From: Sphaerisporangium fuscum
GTDB lineage: Bacteria > Actinomycetota > Actinomycetes > Streptosporangiales > Streptosporangiaceae
Length of the DNA: 64,000 bases
NCBI RefSeq assembly: GCF_018531465.1
Contig: NZ_JAHDTF010000015.1
Span: 206,185-270,184, forward strand
Reading direction: 5' to 3'
Shown: piece by piece, positions 41,998 through 51,324 of the stretch
Position numbering within the stretch: position 1 is the stretch's first letter
Layout of the letters: every line of letters begins with the position of its first letter
Program-made: the position numbers and the translations under genes
The notes under the pieces: model-generated
The model's input: only the letters and a program-made list of their open reading frames with translations
What the model was told of the DNA's origin: nothing
The model's database searches: none

Positions 41998-44900
41998 TCA
42001 GCCGGAAGATGACGACGGGAGCGCGGCGTCGAGCAGGACGGCCAGCGCGTCCTCGCGGCGCATGCCCGCGCCCCGGGAGTACGCCGAGGCGAACGCCTCC
42101 GCGCCGACGCGGTCGCGGGCGGCGGTGGTGATCCGGGCGACGTCGGGGTCGCCCGTCACGGCCGTCCCGCGCAGCGCCACCGCGACCCCCAGCAACAGCG
42201 CGGCCCGCTCACCGGCCGTTCGCTCACCTTCGGCCTCCGGTCCGGTCGCGGGCGCCAGCAGGGCCACCCCGGCCTGGCCTTCGGCGGCGTCGGCCAGGTC
42301 GGCGTGCAGGGACAGGCGGCGCGCCACCGCGAGCGCCTCGCCGTAACGCAGCCGGGCCTCGCCGGTGCGCCCCTCGGCCTCCGCCAGCCGCGCCAGCGCG
42401 GTGAGCACGCGCGCCCGCGTGCCGTCGCCCCAGAACGCGCCGGTCGACGAGGCCGCGAGCGCGGCCTCCAGCAGGCGGCGCGCCTCGGCCGGGTCGCCTT
42501 CCAGCCGGGCGATCTCGCCCAGCCCCAGGTAGGCCTCGGCCGGCTCGTCCGGCTGCCCGGCGCGGCGCGACAGCTCCGCGGCGCGCCGGTAGTCGGCGGC
42601 GGCCTCGGCGAGCCTCCCCTCGCGGACCAGGCACTCGGCGCGACGGCTGAGCACGTCGACCATCTCGTCGAGGGCGCCGAGCTGCTCCAGGAGCTCCAGC
42701 GCCTCCCGCCACAGGTCGTGGGCACGCGTCCACTCGCCGCGCCGGCCGGCGAGCTGGGCCAGTGAATCGAGGGCCTGCGCCGTCCCCCAGCGCTCGCCCA
42801 GCCCGCGGAACTCGGCCAGCACGTCCAGCAGTCCGCGCTCGCTCGCGGCGGGCTCGCCGGCGAGCATCTTCAACAGGGCCTCGCCCAGCCTCACCAGGGC
42901 GAGGAGCCACGGGTCGGTGCCGAGGAGGGTGCCCGCGTCCGGGTTCTGCCGCACCGACGGCCCCGCGGCCATGCCCCAGAGGGCCGCGGTGAACGGGTAC
43001 CGCAGCGGCCGGCCGAGGGTCCGCATGATGCCCTCGGCCCGATCCCTGTGCGCGGAGCCGGCCCGGGGCACGGCGTGCAGCACGCACATGACGTACTCCT
43101 CCTCCAGCCCCTCGGCGGGCTCCGGCACCGCCTGGAGGAGCTCGGCCGCGGCCGCACCGACCTGCCCGCGCCGCCCGCTCAGCCAGCAGTACGCCGCCAG
43201 TGCCGTGATCAGCCGTAGCGCCGTCTCCCGGTCGTCGCGCACCGACCAGCGCAGCGCGGCCATGAGGTTGCTGTGCTCGGCCGACAGCCGGGCGAGCCAC
43301 TCCAGCTGCTCGGCCCGGCGCAGGTGCGGGTCGGCGCGCTGGGCCAGGTCGAGGAAGTAGCGGGCGTGCGCCCGGCGCAGAAGCTCCTGCTCGCCGGCGT
43401 CGGCCAGCCGCTCCGCGCAGAAGAACAGGATCGTCTCCAGCATGCGGTAGCGGTCGCCGTCGGTCTCGACCAGCGACTTGTCGACCAGGTCGGCCAACAG
43501 GTCGGCCGCGTCGTCCAGGCCGCACACCGCCTCGACGTCGGAGAGGGACGCCCCGCCCGCGAACACGGCGAACCGCCTGGCCAGCGCCTGCTCGCCCGGT
43601 GTGAGCAGGTCCCAGCTCCACTCCACCACCGCGTGCAGGGTGCGGTGACGGGCCGCCGCGGTACGGTCGCCGCGCGACAGCAGCCGGAAGCGTCCGTCCT
43701 CGGCCAGGCGGGCGGCGATCTCCTCCACGGTGAACGACCGCAGCCGCGCCGCCGCCAGCTCGATGGCCAGCGGCACCCCGTCCAGCGCGGCGCAGATGCG
43801 GGTGACGGCCTCGACGGTGTCCGGCCCCAGCTCGAACCCCTGCCGTACGGCGGCCGCCCGCTCGGCGAACAGGCGCACCGCCGGGTAGTCGCGCGTGGAG
43901 TACGCCGTGAGCTCGGCGGGCGGGACGGGCAGCGGCGCCAGCGGCACCAGCGTCTCGCCGGTGATGCCGAGGGGCTCGCGGCTGGTGGCGAGGACCCGCA
44001 GGCCGGGGCACTCGCCCAGCAGGCGACGCGTCAGCGTGGCGGCGGCCGTGATCACGTGCTCGCAGTTGTCGAGCACCAGCAGGAGCTCCTGCCCGGCGAG
44101 CGCCGTCACCAGACGCTCGACCGGGTCGGACACGCGCAGCGGCTGCAGCCCCGTCTCGCGGAGCCCGAGCGCGCCGAGGATCGCCTGGGGCACCTGGTCG
44201 CCGCCGTCGAGCGGGGACAGGTCGGCGAAGCACACCTCGTGCGGTCCGCGCCCGGCCGCCTCGATCGCCAGGCGCGTCTTGCCGATGCCTCCGGGACCGA
44301 TGATCGTGACGAGCCGGGAACCGCCCAGCGCGTCGATCCGCCGCAGCTCCTGCTCGCGTCCCACGAAGCTGGTGAGCTGCGCGTGCAGACCCTGGCGGGC
44401 GGGCGGCGCCGGGCTCTCGGCCCGCAGGACGGCGAGGTGGACGGCGGCGAGCTCAGGGGAGGGGTCGGTCCCGAGTTGCTCGGCCAGCACGCGGCGGAGG
44501 TTCTCGTAGACCTCCAGCGCCTCGGCGGGACGCCCGGCCGCGTGCAGCGCGCGCATGAGCTGGGCGGTGAGCCGCTCGCGCAGAGGGTTGGCCTCCACCA
44601 GCCGCCGCAGCTCGGCGACCGAGGTGCCTTCGGGAAGGGCGAGCTCCGCTTCGGCGAGGTCTTCGGACGCGGCCAGCCGCAGCTCCTCCAGCCGGGCCAC
44701 CTGCGGCCCTCCGGACGGCAGGTCGGCCAGCGCCGGCCCTCGCCACAGGCCGAGCGCCTCCCTCAGCAGGGAGGCGGCGGTGTCGTGACGCCCCGCGGTC
44801 AGCAGTCGCCGCCCCTCGCGGGCGAGCCGCTCGAACCGGTGGGCGTCGACGTCGTCGGGGGCGACGGCGAGACGGTACCCGGTGCCGTGGAATTCGACCA

Positions 44901-45132
44901 GGTCGGAGGGCAGGCTGCGGCGCAGCCGGGACACCTGGGCCTGCAGGGCGCCGATCGCGTCGGCGGGGGGCTCGTCGCCGTACTGCCCGTCGATCAACCG
45001 GTCGACGCTCACCACGTGCCCCGCGTCGAGCAACAGCATCACCAGCAGGGCTCGCGGGCGGGGGCCGCTCACCTGGATGGTCTCGCCGGTGGCGGACCGG
45101 ACGTCCAACGGCCCGAGGATGCCGAATCGCAT
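41998..45132 (-). CDS. AfsR/SARP-family regulator with BTAD and NB-ARC domains
   Basis: A 1,044-residue cytoplasmic activator. Domains in order: OmpR-type winged helix (about 1-90), bacterial transcriptional activator BTAD (about 95-240), NB-ARC ATPase with Walker A GPGGIGKT (279-286) and LLVLDNCEHV as Walker B, then about 450 residues of TPR-like helices. Large SARP proteins of this kind activate secondary-metabolism or efflux genes; AfsR is the type case. The ATG at 45132 begins the typical MRFGILGPLDV. The nearest target candidates are the FAD monooxygenase downstream and the LacI gene 86 bp upstream on the same strand. Confidence 0.93.
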   Translation of the reverse strand: MRFGILGPLDVRSATGETIQVSGPRPRALLVMLLLDAGHVVSVDRLIDGQYGDEPPADAIGALQAQVSRLRRSLPSDLVEFHGTGYRLAVAPDDVDAHRFERLAREGRRLLTAGRHDTAASLLREALGLWRGPALADLPSGGPQVARLEELRLAASEDLAEAELALPEGTSVAELRRLVEANPLRERLTAQLMRALHAAGRPAEALEVYENLRRVLAEQLGTDPSPELAAVHLAVLRAESPAPPARQGLHAQLTSFVGREQELRRIDALGGSRLVTIIGPGGIGKTRLAIEAAGRGPHEVCFADLSPLDGGDQVPQAILGALGLRETGLQPLRVSDPVERLVTALAGQELLLVLDNCEHVITAAATLTRRLLGECPGLRVLATSREPLGITGETLVPLAPLPVPPAELTAYSTRDYPAVRLFAERAAAVRQGFELGPDTVEAVTRICAALDGVPLAIELAAARLRSFTVEEIAARLAEDGRFRLLSRGDRTAAARHRTLHAVVEWSWDLLTPGEQALARRFAVFAGGASLSDVEAVCGLDDAADLLADLVDKSLVETDGDRYRMLETILFFCAERLADAGEQELLRRAHARYFLDLAQRADPHLRRAEQLEWLARLSAEHSNLMAALRWSVRDDRETALRLITALAAYCWLSGRRGQVGAAAAELLQAVPEPAEGLEEEYVMCVLHAVPRAGSAHRDRAEGIMRTLGRPLRYPFTAALWGMAAGPSVRQNPDAGTLLGTDPWLLALVRLGEALLKMLAGEPAASERGLLDVLAEFRGLGERWGTAQALDSLAQLAGRRGEWTRAHDLWREALELLEQLGALDEMVDVLSRRAECLVREGRLAEAAADYRRAAELSRRAGQPDEPAEAYLGLGEIARLEGDPAEARRLLEAALAASSTGAFWGDGTRARVLTALARLAEAEGRTGEARLRYGEALAVARRLSLHADLADAAEGQAGVALLAPATGPEAEGERTAGERAALLLGVAVALRGTAVTGDPDVARITTAARDRVGAEAFASAYSRGAGMRREDALAVLLDAALPSSSSG

Positions 45133-45217
45133 GGGTCGATTGTGCCGGTTTCGCGAACGCGGACGGGCCCCGGCCGGGCTCCTCGCCGGTGACAGGGGCC
45201 GCGAGAGTGCCGTCCGG

Positions 45218-46282
45218 TCAGGAGCGCGCCGCTGGGCCGCCGCCCACCGGGCCGACCGAACCGCGCCGGATCAGGGTGGCGGGGAGGGGGACGAGAGGCG
45301 GGGGGTTCGTCGCGCCGCCGATCAGCGCGGCGAGCCGCTCCCCGGCGGCGAAGCCGATGTCGTACGTCGGCTGCGCCACCACGGTGATGGGGGGCGTGAC
45401 CAGCCGCGCCCACGGCTGGTCGTCGTACATCAGGACCGAGACGTCGTCGGGTATCCGCAGGCCCTCCTCCTGCAGCGCCCCGACGACGACCTGGCCGATC
45501 AGGCTGTCGGAGGCGATCAGGGCGGTCGCCGGGTCCGCGCCGCGGACGAGGTCGGCCACGGCCCGCCGGATCGCCGCCTCCTCGTGCGGGCAGGGCCGCA
45601 GCAGGCCGGGGTCCCAGGTCAGGCCGTGGTCGGTGAACCCGCCGACGAGGCCGGCGACGCGGGCCGCCACCGGGGACGGCAGTGGGGTGTGCCCGCCGTC
45701 GGCGGTGGTGATGTAGCCGATCCGGCGGTGCCCCAGGGCCAGCAGAAGATCGGCCGCCTCGCGTGCGGCGGGCTCGATCTCGGCCCGGGCGGCGTCGACG
45801 GCGAGGCCGGGGACGGTGCGGTCGAGCAGTACGAGCGGGCGTCCGGCGTCGACCACGGCCCGCAGATGGGCCGCGTCGCTCGCCGAGGCCGGGGCGACGA
45901 CCAGCCCGTCGACCCGCTTGTCCATCAGCATGTCCACCGCGGCGCGCTCCGCCGTCACGCGTTCGCTGGTGTTCGCGAGCACGACGTTGAAGCCGGAACG
46001 TTCGACCGCGTCCGAGATGCCTCGCGTCGCCAGCGAGAAGTAGGGGTTCTCGATGTCGCCGACGACCACGCCGACGCTGTGCGAGCGGCCGGTGTTCAGG
46101 GTGCGGGCGGTCTGGTTGGGGCGGTAGTTCAGCCGGGCCGCGGCGGCCAGCACCCTGGACCGGACGGCGTCGCTCACGGCGCCGTAGGCTCCGAGCGCGC
46201 GAGCCGCCTGAGCCTTGGAAACGCCGGCCTCGCGGGCGACATCGGCGACGGTGAATTCGCGCTGGTTGCCTGCCTTCGCCAT
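45218..46282 (-). CDS. LacI family transcriptional repressor
   Basis: A 354-residue repressor. The N-terminal helix-turn-helix and hinge (FTVADVAREAGVSKAQAARAL...LNYRPNQTARTL, about 10-64) precede a periplasmic-binding-like ligand domain beginning SVGVVVGDIENPYFS. It is divergent from the amino-acid ABC operon. Two identical 14-bp palindromes (46393-46406 and 46424-46437) lie in the gap and are the obvious operators. The effector is probably the substrate of that operon, and the repressor may be autoregulated. Confidence 0.93.
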   Translation of the reverse strand: MAKAGNQREFTVADVAREAGVSKAQAARALGAYGAVSDAVRSRVLAAAARLNYRPNQTARTLNTGRSHSVGVVVGDIENPYFSLATRGISDAVERSGFNVVLANTSERVTAERAAVDMLMDKRVDGLVVAPASASDAAHLRAVVDAGRPLVLLDRTVPGLAVDAARAEIEPAAREAADLLLALGHRRIGYITTADGGHTPLPSPVAARVAGLVGGFTDHGLTWDPGLLRPCPHEEAAIRRAVADLVRGADPATALIASDSLIGQVVVGALQEEGLRIPDDVSVLMYDDQPWARLVTPPITVVAQPTYDIGFAAGERLAALIGGATNPPPLVPLPATLIRRGSVGPVGGGPAARS

Positions 46283-46392
46283 GGATCCTTCCCTGCTGGG
46301 GTCGCCGCAGCGCCGGCGGCGCTGGATGGATTGTCCACCAGACCACCCCTTGACGTGCGGGCGGCGGCTCTCTTAGCCTTCGACAATCCCAC

Positions 46393-46437
46393 TGAGACCG
46401 GTCTCAATCACTATACACATCGGTGAGACCGGTCTCA
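46393..46437. promoter_or_regulatory. Twin LacI operators TGAGACCGGTCTCA
   Basis: Two perfect 14-bp palindromes (46393-46406 and 46424-46437) are 31 bp centre to centre, about three helical turns, so dimers would bind on the same face. The segment between them is AT-rich (ACTATACACAT) and holds -10-like sequences, e.g. TATAGT on the minus strand (46415-46410) towards lacI. They are read directly; the cognate regulator is inferred from adjacency. Confidence 0.85.
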
Positions 46438-46464
46438 TCTGAATCGCACCCCTGGGCGGTCCCC

Positions 46465-47316
46465 GTGTCTCCAACCCCTCGCAAATCCGTACTGGTGACG
46501 CTGCTGGCGCTGGTCGCCATGCTGGGCCTCGCCGCGTGCGGCGGCAGCACCGAGAAAGGCGCCGACAACCCCTACGGGCTGATCAAGCCCGGTCAGCTGC
46601 GGGTCGCCAGCCTCGGCGACGCCAAGCCCTACACCTTCACCGACGCCAACGGCGAGTTCACCGGCTTCGACGTCGAGCTCTTCCGCGACGTCGCCAAGCG
46701 GATGGGCGTCAGCGACGTCGTGTTCACCGGCCAGGACTTCTCGGCCATCCTGCCCGCGGTGGCCAACGGCCAGTTCGACGCCGGGGTCGCCGCCATCGGC
46801 ATCACCGACGCGCGCAAGAAGACGGTCGACTTCAGCATCGGCTACCTGGCCGGCTACCTCACCGTGATCACCAAGAAGGACTCGGGCATCACCTCCGCCG
46901 ACGGGCTCGCCGGCAAGCGGCTGGGCGTCGTCCAGGGCACCCTGCAGGAGGCCTACGCGGTCAAGAACTTCCCCAAGGCCAACCTGGTCCGGTTCCCGGA
47001 CAACAACGCCGCCATCTCCGCCCTCAACCGCGGATCGGTCGACGCCCACTTCCTCGACTACGAGGCCGCCAAGTCCTACATCACGCAGTTCGGGCTGGTC
47101 AGCGCCGCCGACATCCCCTCCTTCGACGCCCCGGCCGGGTTCGCGATCAAGAAGGGCAACTCCGCTCTGAAAGCGGCGCTGGACAAGGCGCTGGTCGCGG
47201 CGATGGAGGACGGCACCTGGAAGCGGCTGTACGAGAAGTGGTTCCCCGGCTCGCCGATGCCCAAGCAGTACCTGCCCGGCGGCGACCACACCGGTACGCC
47301 GGTCGCCGGCAAATGA
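46465..47316 (+). CDS. Amino-acid-type ABC transporter substrate-binding lipoprotein
   Basis: A 283-residue family 3 (SBP_bac_3) lipoprotein. From the GTG at 46465 the signal peptide ends in LAAC (Cys25). The ligand domain shows the polar-amino-acid pattern: LRVASLGDAKPYTFTDANGEFTGFDVELFRDVAKRMG, then GQFDAGVAAIGIT, and the C-terminal W.RLYEKWFPG. The ligand is an amino acid or an amino-acid-like compound. A longer start inside the second operator (46423) is rejected because it would put coding sequence over the operator. It is the first gene of the LacI-controlled operon. Confidence 0.9.
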   Translation: MSPTPRKSVLVTLLALVAMLGLAACGGSTEKGADNPYGLIKPGQLRVASLGDAKPYTFTDANGEFTGFDVELFRDVAKRMGVSDVVFTGQDFSAILPAVANGQFDAGVAAIGITDARKKTVDFSIGYLAGYLTVITKKDSGITSADGLAGKRLGVVQGTLQEAYAVKNFPKANLVRFPDNNAAISALNRGSVDAHFLDYEAAKSYITQFGLVSAADIPSFDAPAGFAIKKGNSALKAALDKALVAAMEDGTWKRLYEKWFPGSPMPKQYLPGGDHTGTPVAGK

Positions 47317-47349
47317 CCCGGCCGCCCCGACGCGCAGAAGGGAGTTGAC

Positions 47350-48135
47350 GTGGACTGGCTGGACGACCTGATCCGCACCTTCTTCGACTTTTCCGCGATG
47401 GCCGAGGTGCTTCCGCAGATGCTGGCGGTCGGCCTGGCCAACACGCTGATCATCTCGGTCGCGGCCACGGCGATCGGCCTGGTGCTCGGCATGCTCGTCG
47501 CGATCACGGGCATCTCGACGTCGCCGTGGCTGCGGATCCCGTCCCGGATCTACACCGACCTCTTCCGGGGACTGCCGGCGATCCTGACCATCCTGCTCAT
47601 CGGCCAGGGGTTCGCCAAGCTAAGCCAGTCGATCTTCGGTCCCTCGCCCTACCCGCTGGGGATCATCGCGCTGAGCCTGATCGCCAGCGCCTACATCGGC
47701 GAGATCTTCCGAGCCGGCATCCAGAGCGTCGACCAGGGCCAGCTCGAAGCCTGCCGGGCGCTGGGGATGAACTACGCCAAGGCCATGCGCCTGGTGGTCG
47801 TGCCGCAGGGCGTGCGACGGGTGCTGCCGGCCCTGGTCAACCAGTTCATCGCCATCGTCAAGGACTCGAGCCTGGTCTACTTCCTCGGCCTGCTGGCCAG
47901 CGAGCGAGAGCTGTTCCGGGTCGGTCAGGACGCCGCGATCCTGTCGGGCAACCTGTCCCCGCTGGTCCTGGCCGGCGTGTTCTACCTGGTCGTCACCGTG
48001 CCGCTGACCCACCTCGTCAACTACTTCGACCACCGCTTCCGCACCGGCCGGCGCAAGGCCGGACCGGTGAGCGGCCTGAAGGAGCTCGACGAGCTCGACA
48101 GCGGCAGCCCTCTCGCCACAGGGAGCAAGGCATGA
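47350..48135 (+). CDS. Amino-acid-type ABC permease (HisM-like)
   Basis: A 261-residue permease with about five membrane helices. The EAA loop reads EACRALGMNYAKAMRLVVVPQGVRRVLP, and the usual VKDSSLVYFLGLLA segment follows. GGGAG precedes the GTG at 47350. It forms the homodimeric channel for the substrate-binding protein upstream. Its stop overlaps the ATPase start by ATGA. Confidence 0.93.
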   Translation: MDWLDDLIRTFFDFSAMAEVLPQMLAVGLANTLIISVAATAIGLVLGMLVAITGISTSPWLRIPSRIYTDLFRGLPAILTILLIGQGFAKLSQSIFGPSPYPLGIIALSLIASAYIGEIFRAGIQSVDQGQLEACRALGMNYAKAMRLVVVPQGVRRVLPALVNQFIAIVKDSSLVYFLGLLASERELFRVGQDAAILSGNLSPLVLAGVFYLVVTVPLTHLVNYFDHRFRTGRRKAGPVSGLKELDELDSGSPLATGSKA

Positions 48136-48896
48136 ACAAAGCTGATTCCCCGGGGCGGACCTCGACCTTCCACGGCTCCAGCCTGGAGCTGGCCGGCCTG
48201 TCCATGGCCTACGGCAGCTTCGACGTGGTCCGCGACGTCAGCTTCGAGGTCCGGCCGGGCAGCACCACCTGCGTCATCGGACCATCGGGATCCGGCAAGT
48301 CGACCCTGCTGCGCGGCATCAACCGGCTGCACGAGCCCAAGAGCGGCGAGGTGCTGCTGGCCGGCGAGAAGGTCTCGACCATGGTGCCGGAGCGGCTGCG
48401 GCAGCGGATCGGGCTGGTGTTCCAGCACTTCAACCTGTTCCCCGACCACACCGCCCTGGACAACGTGGCCCTGGCGCCGTGGAAGGTCAAGGGCATGCCC
48501 CGCGCGGCGGCGCGCGAACTGGCCGGCCGGGCGCTGGCCGAGGTGGGGCTCGCGGAACGGGCCGACCACCGGCCCCGCGACCTGTCCGGCGGGCAGCAGC
48601 AGCGCGTCGCGATCGCCCGGGCGCTGGCCATGGAACCGGAGGTCATGCTGTTCGACGAGGCCACCAGCGCGTTGGACCCCGAGCTGGTCAAGGGCGTGCT
48701 CAACCTGATGGCCGGCCTGGGCGAACGGGGCATGACCATGGTCGTGGTCACCCACGAGATGGGCTTCGCCCGCCGGGTCGCCGACCAGGTGGTCTTCATG
48801 GACGAGGGCGAGGTGGTCGAACGGGGCACCCCGGAGGCGTTGTTCGAGCGCCCGCAGAGCCCTCGCTTGCAGCGGTTCCTCTCGGAGGTTTTGTGA
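48132..48896 (+). CDS. Amino-acid-type ABC ATPase (GlnQ-like)
   Basis: A 254-residue ATPase. Walker A is GPSGSGKST, the signature is LSGGQQQRVAIARAL, Walker B is VMLFDEATSALDPE, and the H-loop is VTHEMGFA. All are typical of the GlnQ/HisP family. It overlaps both neighbours (ATGA with the permease, GTGA with the oxidoreductase). Confidence 0.94.
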   Translation: MNKADSPGRTSTFHGSSLELAGLSMAYGSFDVVRDVSFEVRPGSTTCVIGPSGSGKSTLLRGINRLHEPKSGEVLLAGEKVSTMVPERLRQRIGLVFQHFNLFPDHTALDNVALAPWKVKGMPRAAARELAGRALAEVGLAERADHRPRDLSGGQQQRVAIARALAMEPEVMLFDEATSALDPELVKGVLNLMAGLGERGMTMVVVTHEMGFARRVADQVVFMDEGEVVERGTPEALFERPQSPRLQRFLSEVL

Positions 48897-49954
48897 ACGG
48901 GCAGCGCGACGGCCGGCCGATCCGGACGGCGATCATCGGCTTCGGCACCGGCGGGCGGGTGTTCCACGGCCCGCTCCTGGCAGCCGACCCCGGGTTCGAC
49001 GTGGTGGCCGTGGTCACCGCCGACCCGGCTCGCCGGGCACAGGCGGCGAAGGACCACCCGGGGGCCGCGGTGCTGCGGACCGCCGACGAGCTGTTCGCCG
49101 AGGCCGGCCGGCTCGACCTGGTCGTCGTCACCACACCGCCCGACACCCACTACGACCTGGCCATGGCCGCCCTCCACCGCGGGCTGGCCGTGGTGGTGGA
49201 CAAGCCCTTCACGGTCCGGGCCGAGCAGGGACGAGAGCTGATCGCCGAAGCCGAGCGGCGGGGGCTGCTCCTCACGGTGTTCCACAACCGCCGCTACGAC
49301 GGCGACTTCCGCACGCTGCGCCGGCTCGTCGCGGACGGGACGCTCGGCGAGATCCGCTCCTTCGAGTCCCGTTTCGAATGGTGGAAGCCGGACGAGCCCA
49401 AGGCGTGGAAGGCCCAGGCCCTGCCTTCCGCCGGCGGCGGCATGCTGTTCGACCTCGGGCCGCACCTGCTCGACCAGGCGGTGCAACTGTTCGGCCCGGC
49501 CGACTCCGTGCACGCCGAACTCACCCGCTACCGGCCCGGCGCGGGAGGCGACGATGAGGCGTTCGTGTCCCTGGTACACCGGAACGGGGTGCGCAGCCAC
49601 CTGGCGATGAGCTCCCTGGCCCCTCTCGAACGGCCCCGGTTCACCGTCGTCGGATCGTCGGCGGGCTTCGTCAAATGGGGGCTCGACCGCCAGGAGCCAC
49701 AGCTGGACAGCGGCGTCGGCCCAGGTGACGCCGAGTACGGCCGGGAGCCCGCCGAGCACTGGGGCCGGTTGGGCGGACGGGACGGACAGTCCCCGGTACC
49801 GACCGAGCCGGGCCGCTACCCGTCCTTCTACCAGGAGCTGGCGGTCGCCCTGACCGAGGGCGGCCCGCCCCCCGTCGCCGCCGGTGACGCACTGGCGGTC
49901 ATCGAGCTGATCGAGCGGATCTACGCCACCACCGACATCCGTCGCGGTCGCTGA
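48893..49954 (+). CDS. Gfo/Idh/MocA family oxidoreductase
   Basis: A 353-residue dehydrogenase. The Rossmann loop is TAIIGFGTGGRVFHGP near residues 12-27, and the second family motif is VVVDKPFT with the catalytic-type Lys. A Gfo/Idh C-terminal sheet domain follows, with GGGMLFDLGPHLLDQAV. Members oxidise sugars, inositols or amino-sugar derivatives with NAD(P). GTG start in a GTGA overlap with the ATPase. Its presence suggests the imported compound carries a sugar or polyol-like part. Confidence 0.91.
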   Translation: MNGQRDGRPIRTAIIGFGTGGRVFHGPLLAADPGFDVVAVVTADPARRAQAAKDHPGAAVLRTADELFAEAGRLDLVVVTTPPDTHYDLAMAALHRGLAVVVDKPFTVRAEQGRELIAEAERRGLLLTVFHNRRYDGDFRTLRRLVADGTLGEIRSFESRFEWWKPDEPKAWKAQALPSAGGGMLFDLGPHLLDQAVQLFGPADSVHAELTRYRPGAGGDDEAFVSLVHRNGVRSHLAMSSLAPLERPRFTVVGSSAGFVKWGLDRQEPQLDSGVGPGDAEYGREPAEHWGRLGGRDGQSPVPTEPGRYPSFYQELAVALTEGGPPPVAAGDALAVIELIERIYATTDIRRGR

Positions 49955-50028
49955 CCCGCCACACCCACGCACCGATCGGCCGCCCACGACGGCGCCGTCG
50001 GTGGCCCACGAAAGGATCAACCGCCTTC

Positions 50029-51147
50029 ATGAGCAGCACCCAGCCCCGGACCGTCGTCGTCGGCGGCGGCATCATCGGGATCTCCACCGCCCACCACCTC
50101 GCCCGGGCCGGCGCCGACGTCACATTGATCACCGAGGGGGAGCTGACCAGCAACGCATCCGGCCGCTCGCTGTCGTGGCTCAACTCCGCGGGCATGCGCA
50201 GCGAGGAGTACCACCGGCTGCGGATGGCCGGCATCGACCGCTACCGCACCCTCGCGGCCCGGCAGCCGGGGCTCAGCTGGCTGCGCTTCGACGGCGGCCT
50301 GGCCTGGCAGGCGCCCGACCACGCCGACGAGCTGCGCCGCGTCCACGAGCACGAGCTGGCCCACGGCTACGACAGCCACCTGATCGACCCGGGCCGCGTG
50401 GCCGAACACACCCCCGGCGTCGACCCGGCGGCCATCCCACCGGCCGGTGCCATCTGGAATCCGGGCGAAGGCTGGGTCGACCTGCCCAACCTCGCCCAGC
50501 ATCTGATCAAGGAGTTCGCCGAGCGCGGCGGCCGCCTGGTGACCGACGCCGGACCCGTCCGGGTCGAGACCTCCGGCGGGGCGGTGTCCGGGGTCCGCAC
50601 CGCCGGGGGTGAGCCGCACGCCGCCGACACGGTGGTGCTCGCCACCGGCCCGGCGGTGCCGGCCATGGCCGCCGAACTCGGCGTCACCATCCCGGACCAG
50701 ACGCCGATCTCCCTGCTGGTGACGACCAAGCCGGTCGACACGCCGCTCCGGGCGGTGCTCAACACCCCCCGCGCCTCGCTCCGCCCGACCCCGTACGGCG
50801 CCCTGGCGGTCGACTCCGACTGGCCCACCGCCGACATCCGCCCGAACGCCGGCGGCGGGTTCGACATATCGGAGGAGGTCGTGGCGCAGCTGCTGGCGGA
50901 GGCCTCCCGCCTGCTGGCCGGCAACCCGCGACTGGAGGCGGAGCGCTGCGCGATGGGGCCCAAGCCGATCCCCGGCGACGGCGACCCGGTGCTCGGCCGG
51001 GTCGACGAGGTCGGCGGCCTCTGGGTCGGCTTCACCCACAGCGGCGCCACACTCGCCCTGATCGCGGGTGAGCTGCTGGCGTACGAGATCGGCACGGGAC
51101 GCGCGCACCCCATGCTGGCCCCGTTCAACCCGCGCCGCTTCCGGTAG
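50029..51147 (+). CDS. FAD-dependent oxidoreductase (DAO/glycine-oxidase type)
   Basis: A 372-residue amine or amino acid oxidase/dehydrogenase. The FAD loop VVVGGGIIGISTAHHLARAG is at residues 9-28, and the DAO pattern VVLATGPAVPAMAAELG and the C-terminal GLWVGFTHSGATLALIAGELLAYEI with the flavin contact are present. It is 74 bp after the oxidoreductase in the same direction, so it belongs to the LacI-controlled operon. Oxidative cleavage of a secondary amine (opine- or N-substituted amino-acid-like compound) would fit the set, but this is inference. Confidence 0.9.
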   Translation: MSSTQPRTVVVGGGIIGISTAHHLARAGADVTLITEGELTSNASGRSLSWLNSAGMRSEEYHRLRMAGIDRYRTLAARQPGLSWLRFDGGLAWQAPDHADELRRVHEHELAHGYDSHLIDPGRVAEHTPGVDPAAIPPAGAIWNPGEGWVDLPNLAQHLIKEFAERGGRLVTDAGPVRVETSGGAVSGVRTAGGEPHAADTVVLATGPAVPAMAAELGVTIPDQTPISLLVTTKPVDTPLRAVLNTPRASLRPTPYGALAVDSDWPTADIRPNAGGGFDISEEVVAQLLAEASRLLAGNPRLEAERCAMGPKPIPGDGDPVLGRVDEVGGLWVGFTHSGATLALIAGELLAYEIGTGRAHPMLAPFNPRRFR

Positions 51148-51217
51148 CCCCGGCCGCCGCGCGCGCCGTCCCCCGCCTCACGAGGGTTCGAGATGACGCC
51201 GGGCCGACGCGACCCGT

Positions 51218-51245
51218 CCGGCCGCTCACGGACGTGAGCGGCCGG
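51218..51245. terminator. Hairpin after the DAO gene
   Basis: A perfect 13-bp inverted repeat (51218-51230 with 51233-51245) with a two-base gap lies between the convergent DAO and HEAT-like genes. GC-rich without a U-tract; it could serve both directions. Confidence 0.6.
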
Positions 51246-51324
51246 GCAGTCGGTCAGCGGAGCCGGTCGCGTAGTCGGGTGTGAACGGCCGGGCAGTCGG
51301 TCAGCGGAGCCGGTCGCGTAGTCG
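51239..51324. repeat. 39-bp tandem direct repeat overlapping a gene end
   Basis: Two identical 39-bp copies (51239-51277 and 51286-51324), period 47 bp. The right copy contains the last codons and stop of the HEAT-like gene; the left copy repeats them just past the stop and shares bases with the hairpin's right arm. It looks like a local slippage duplication. Confidence 0.85.
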
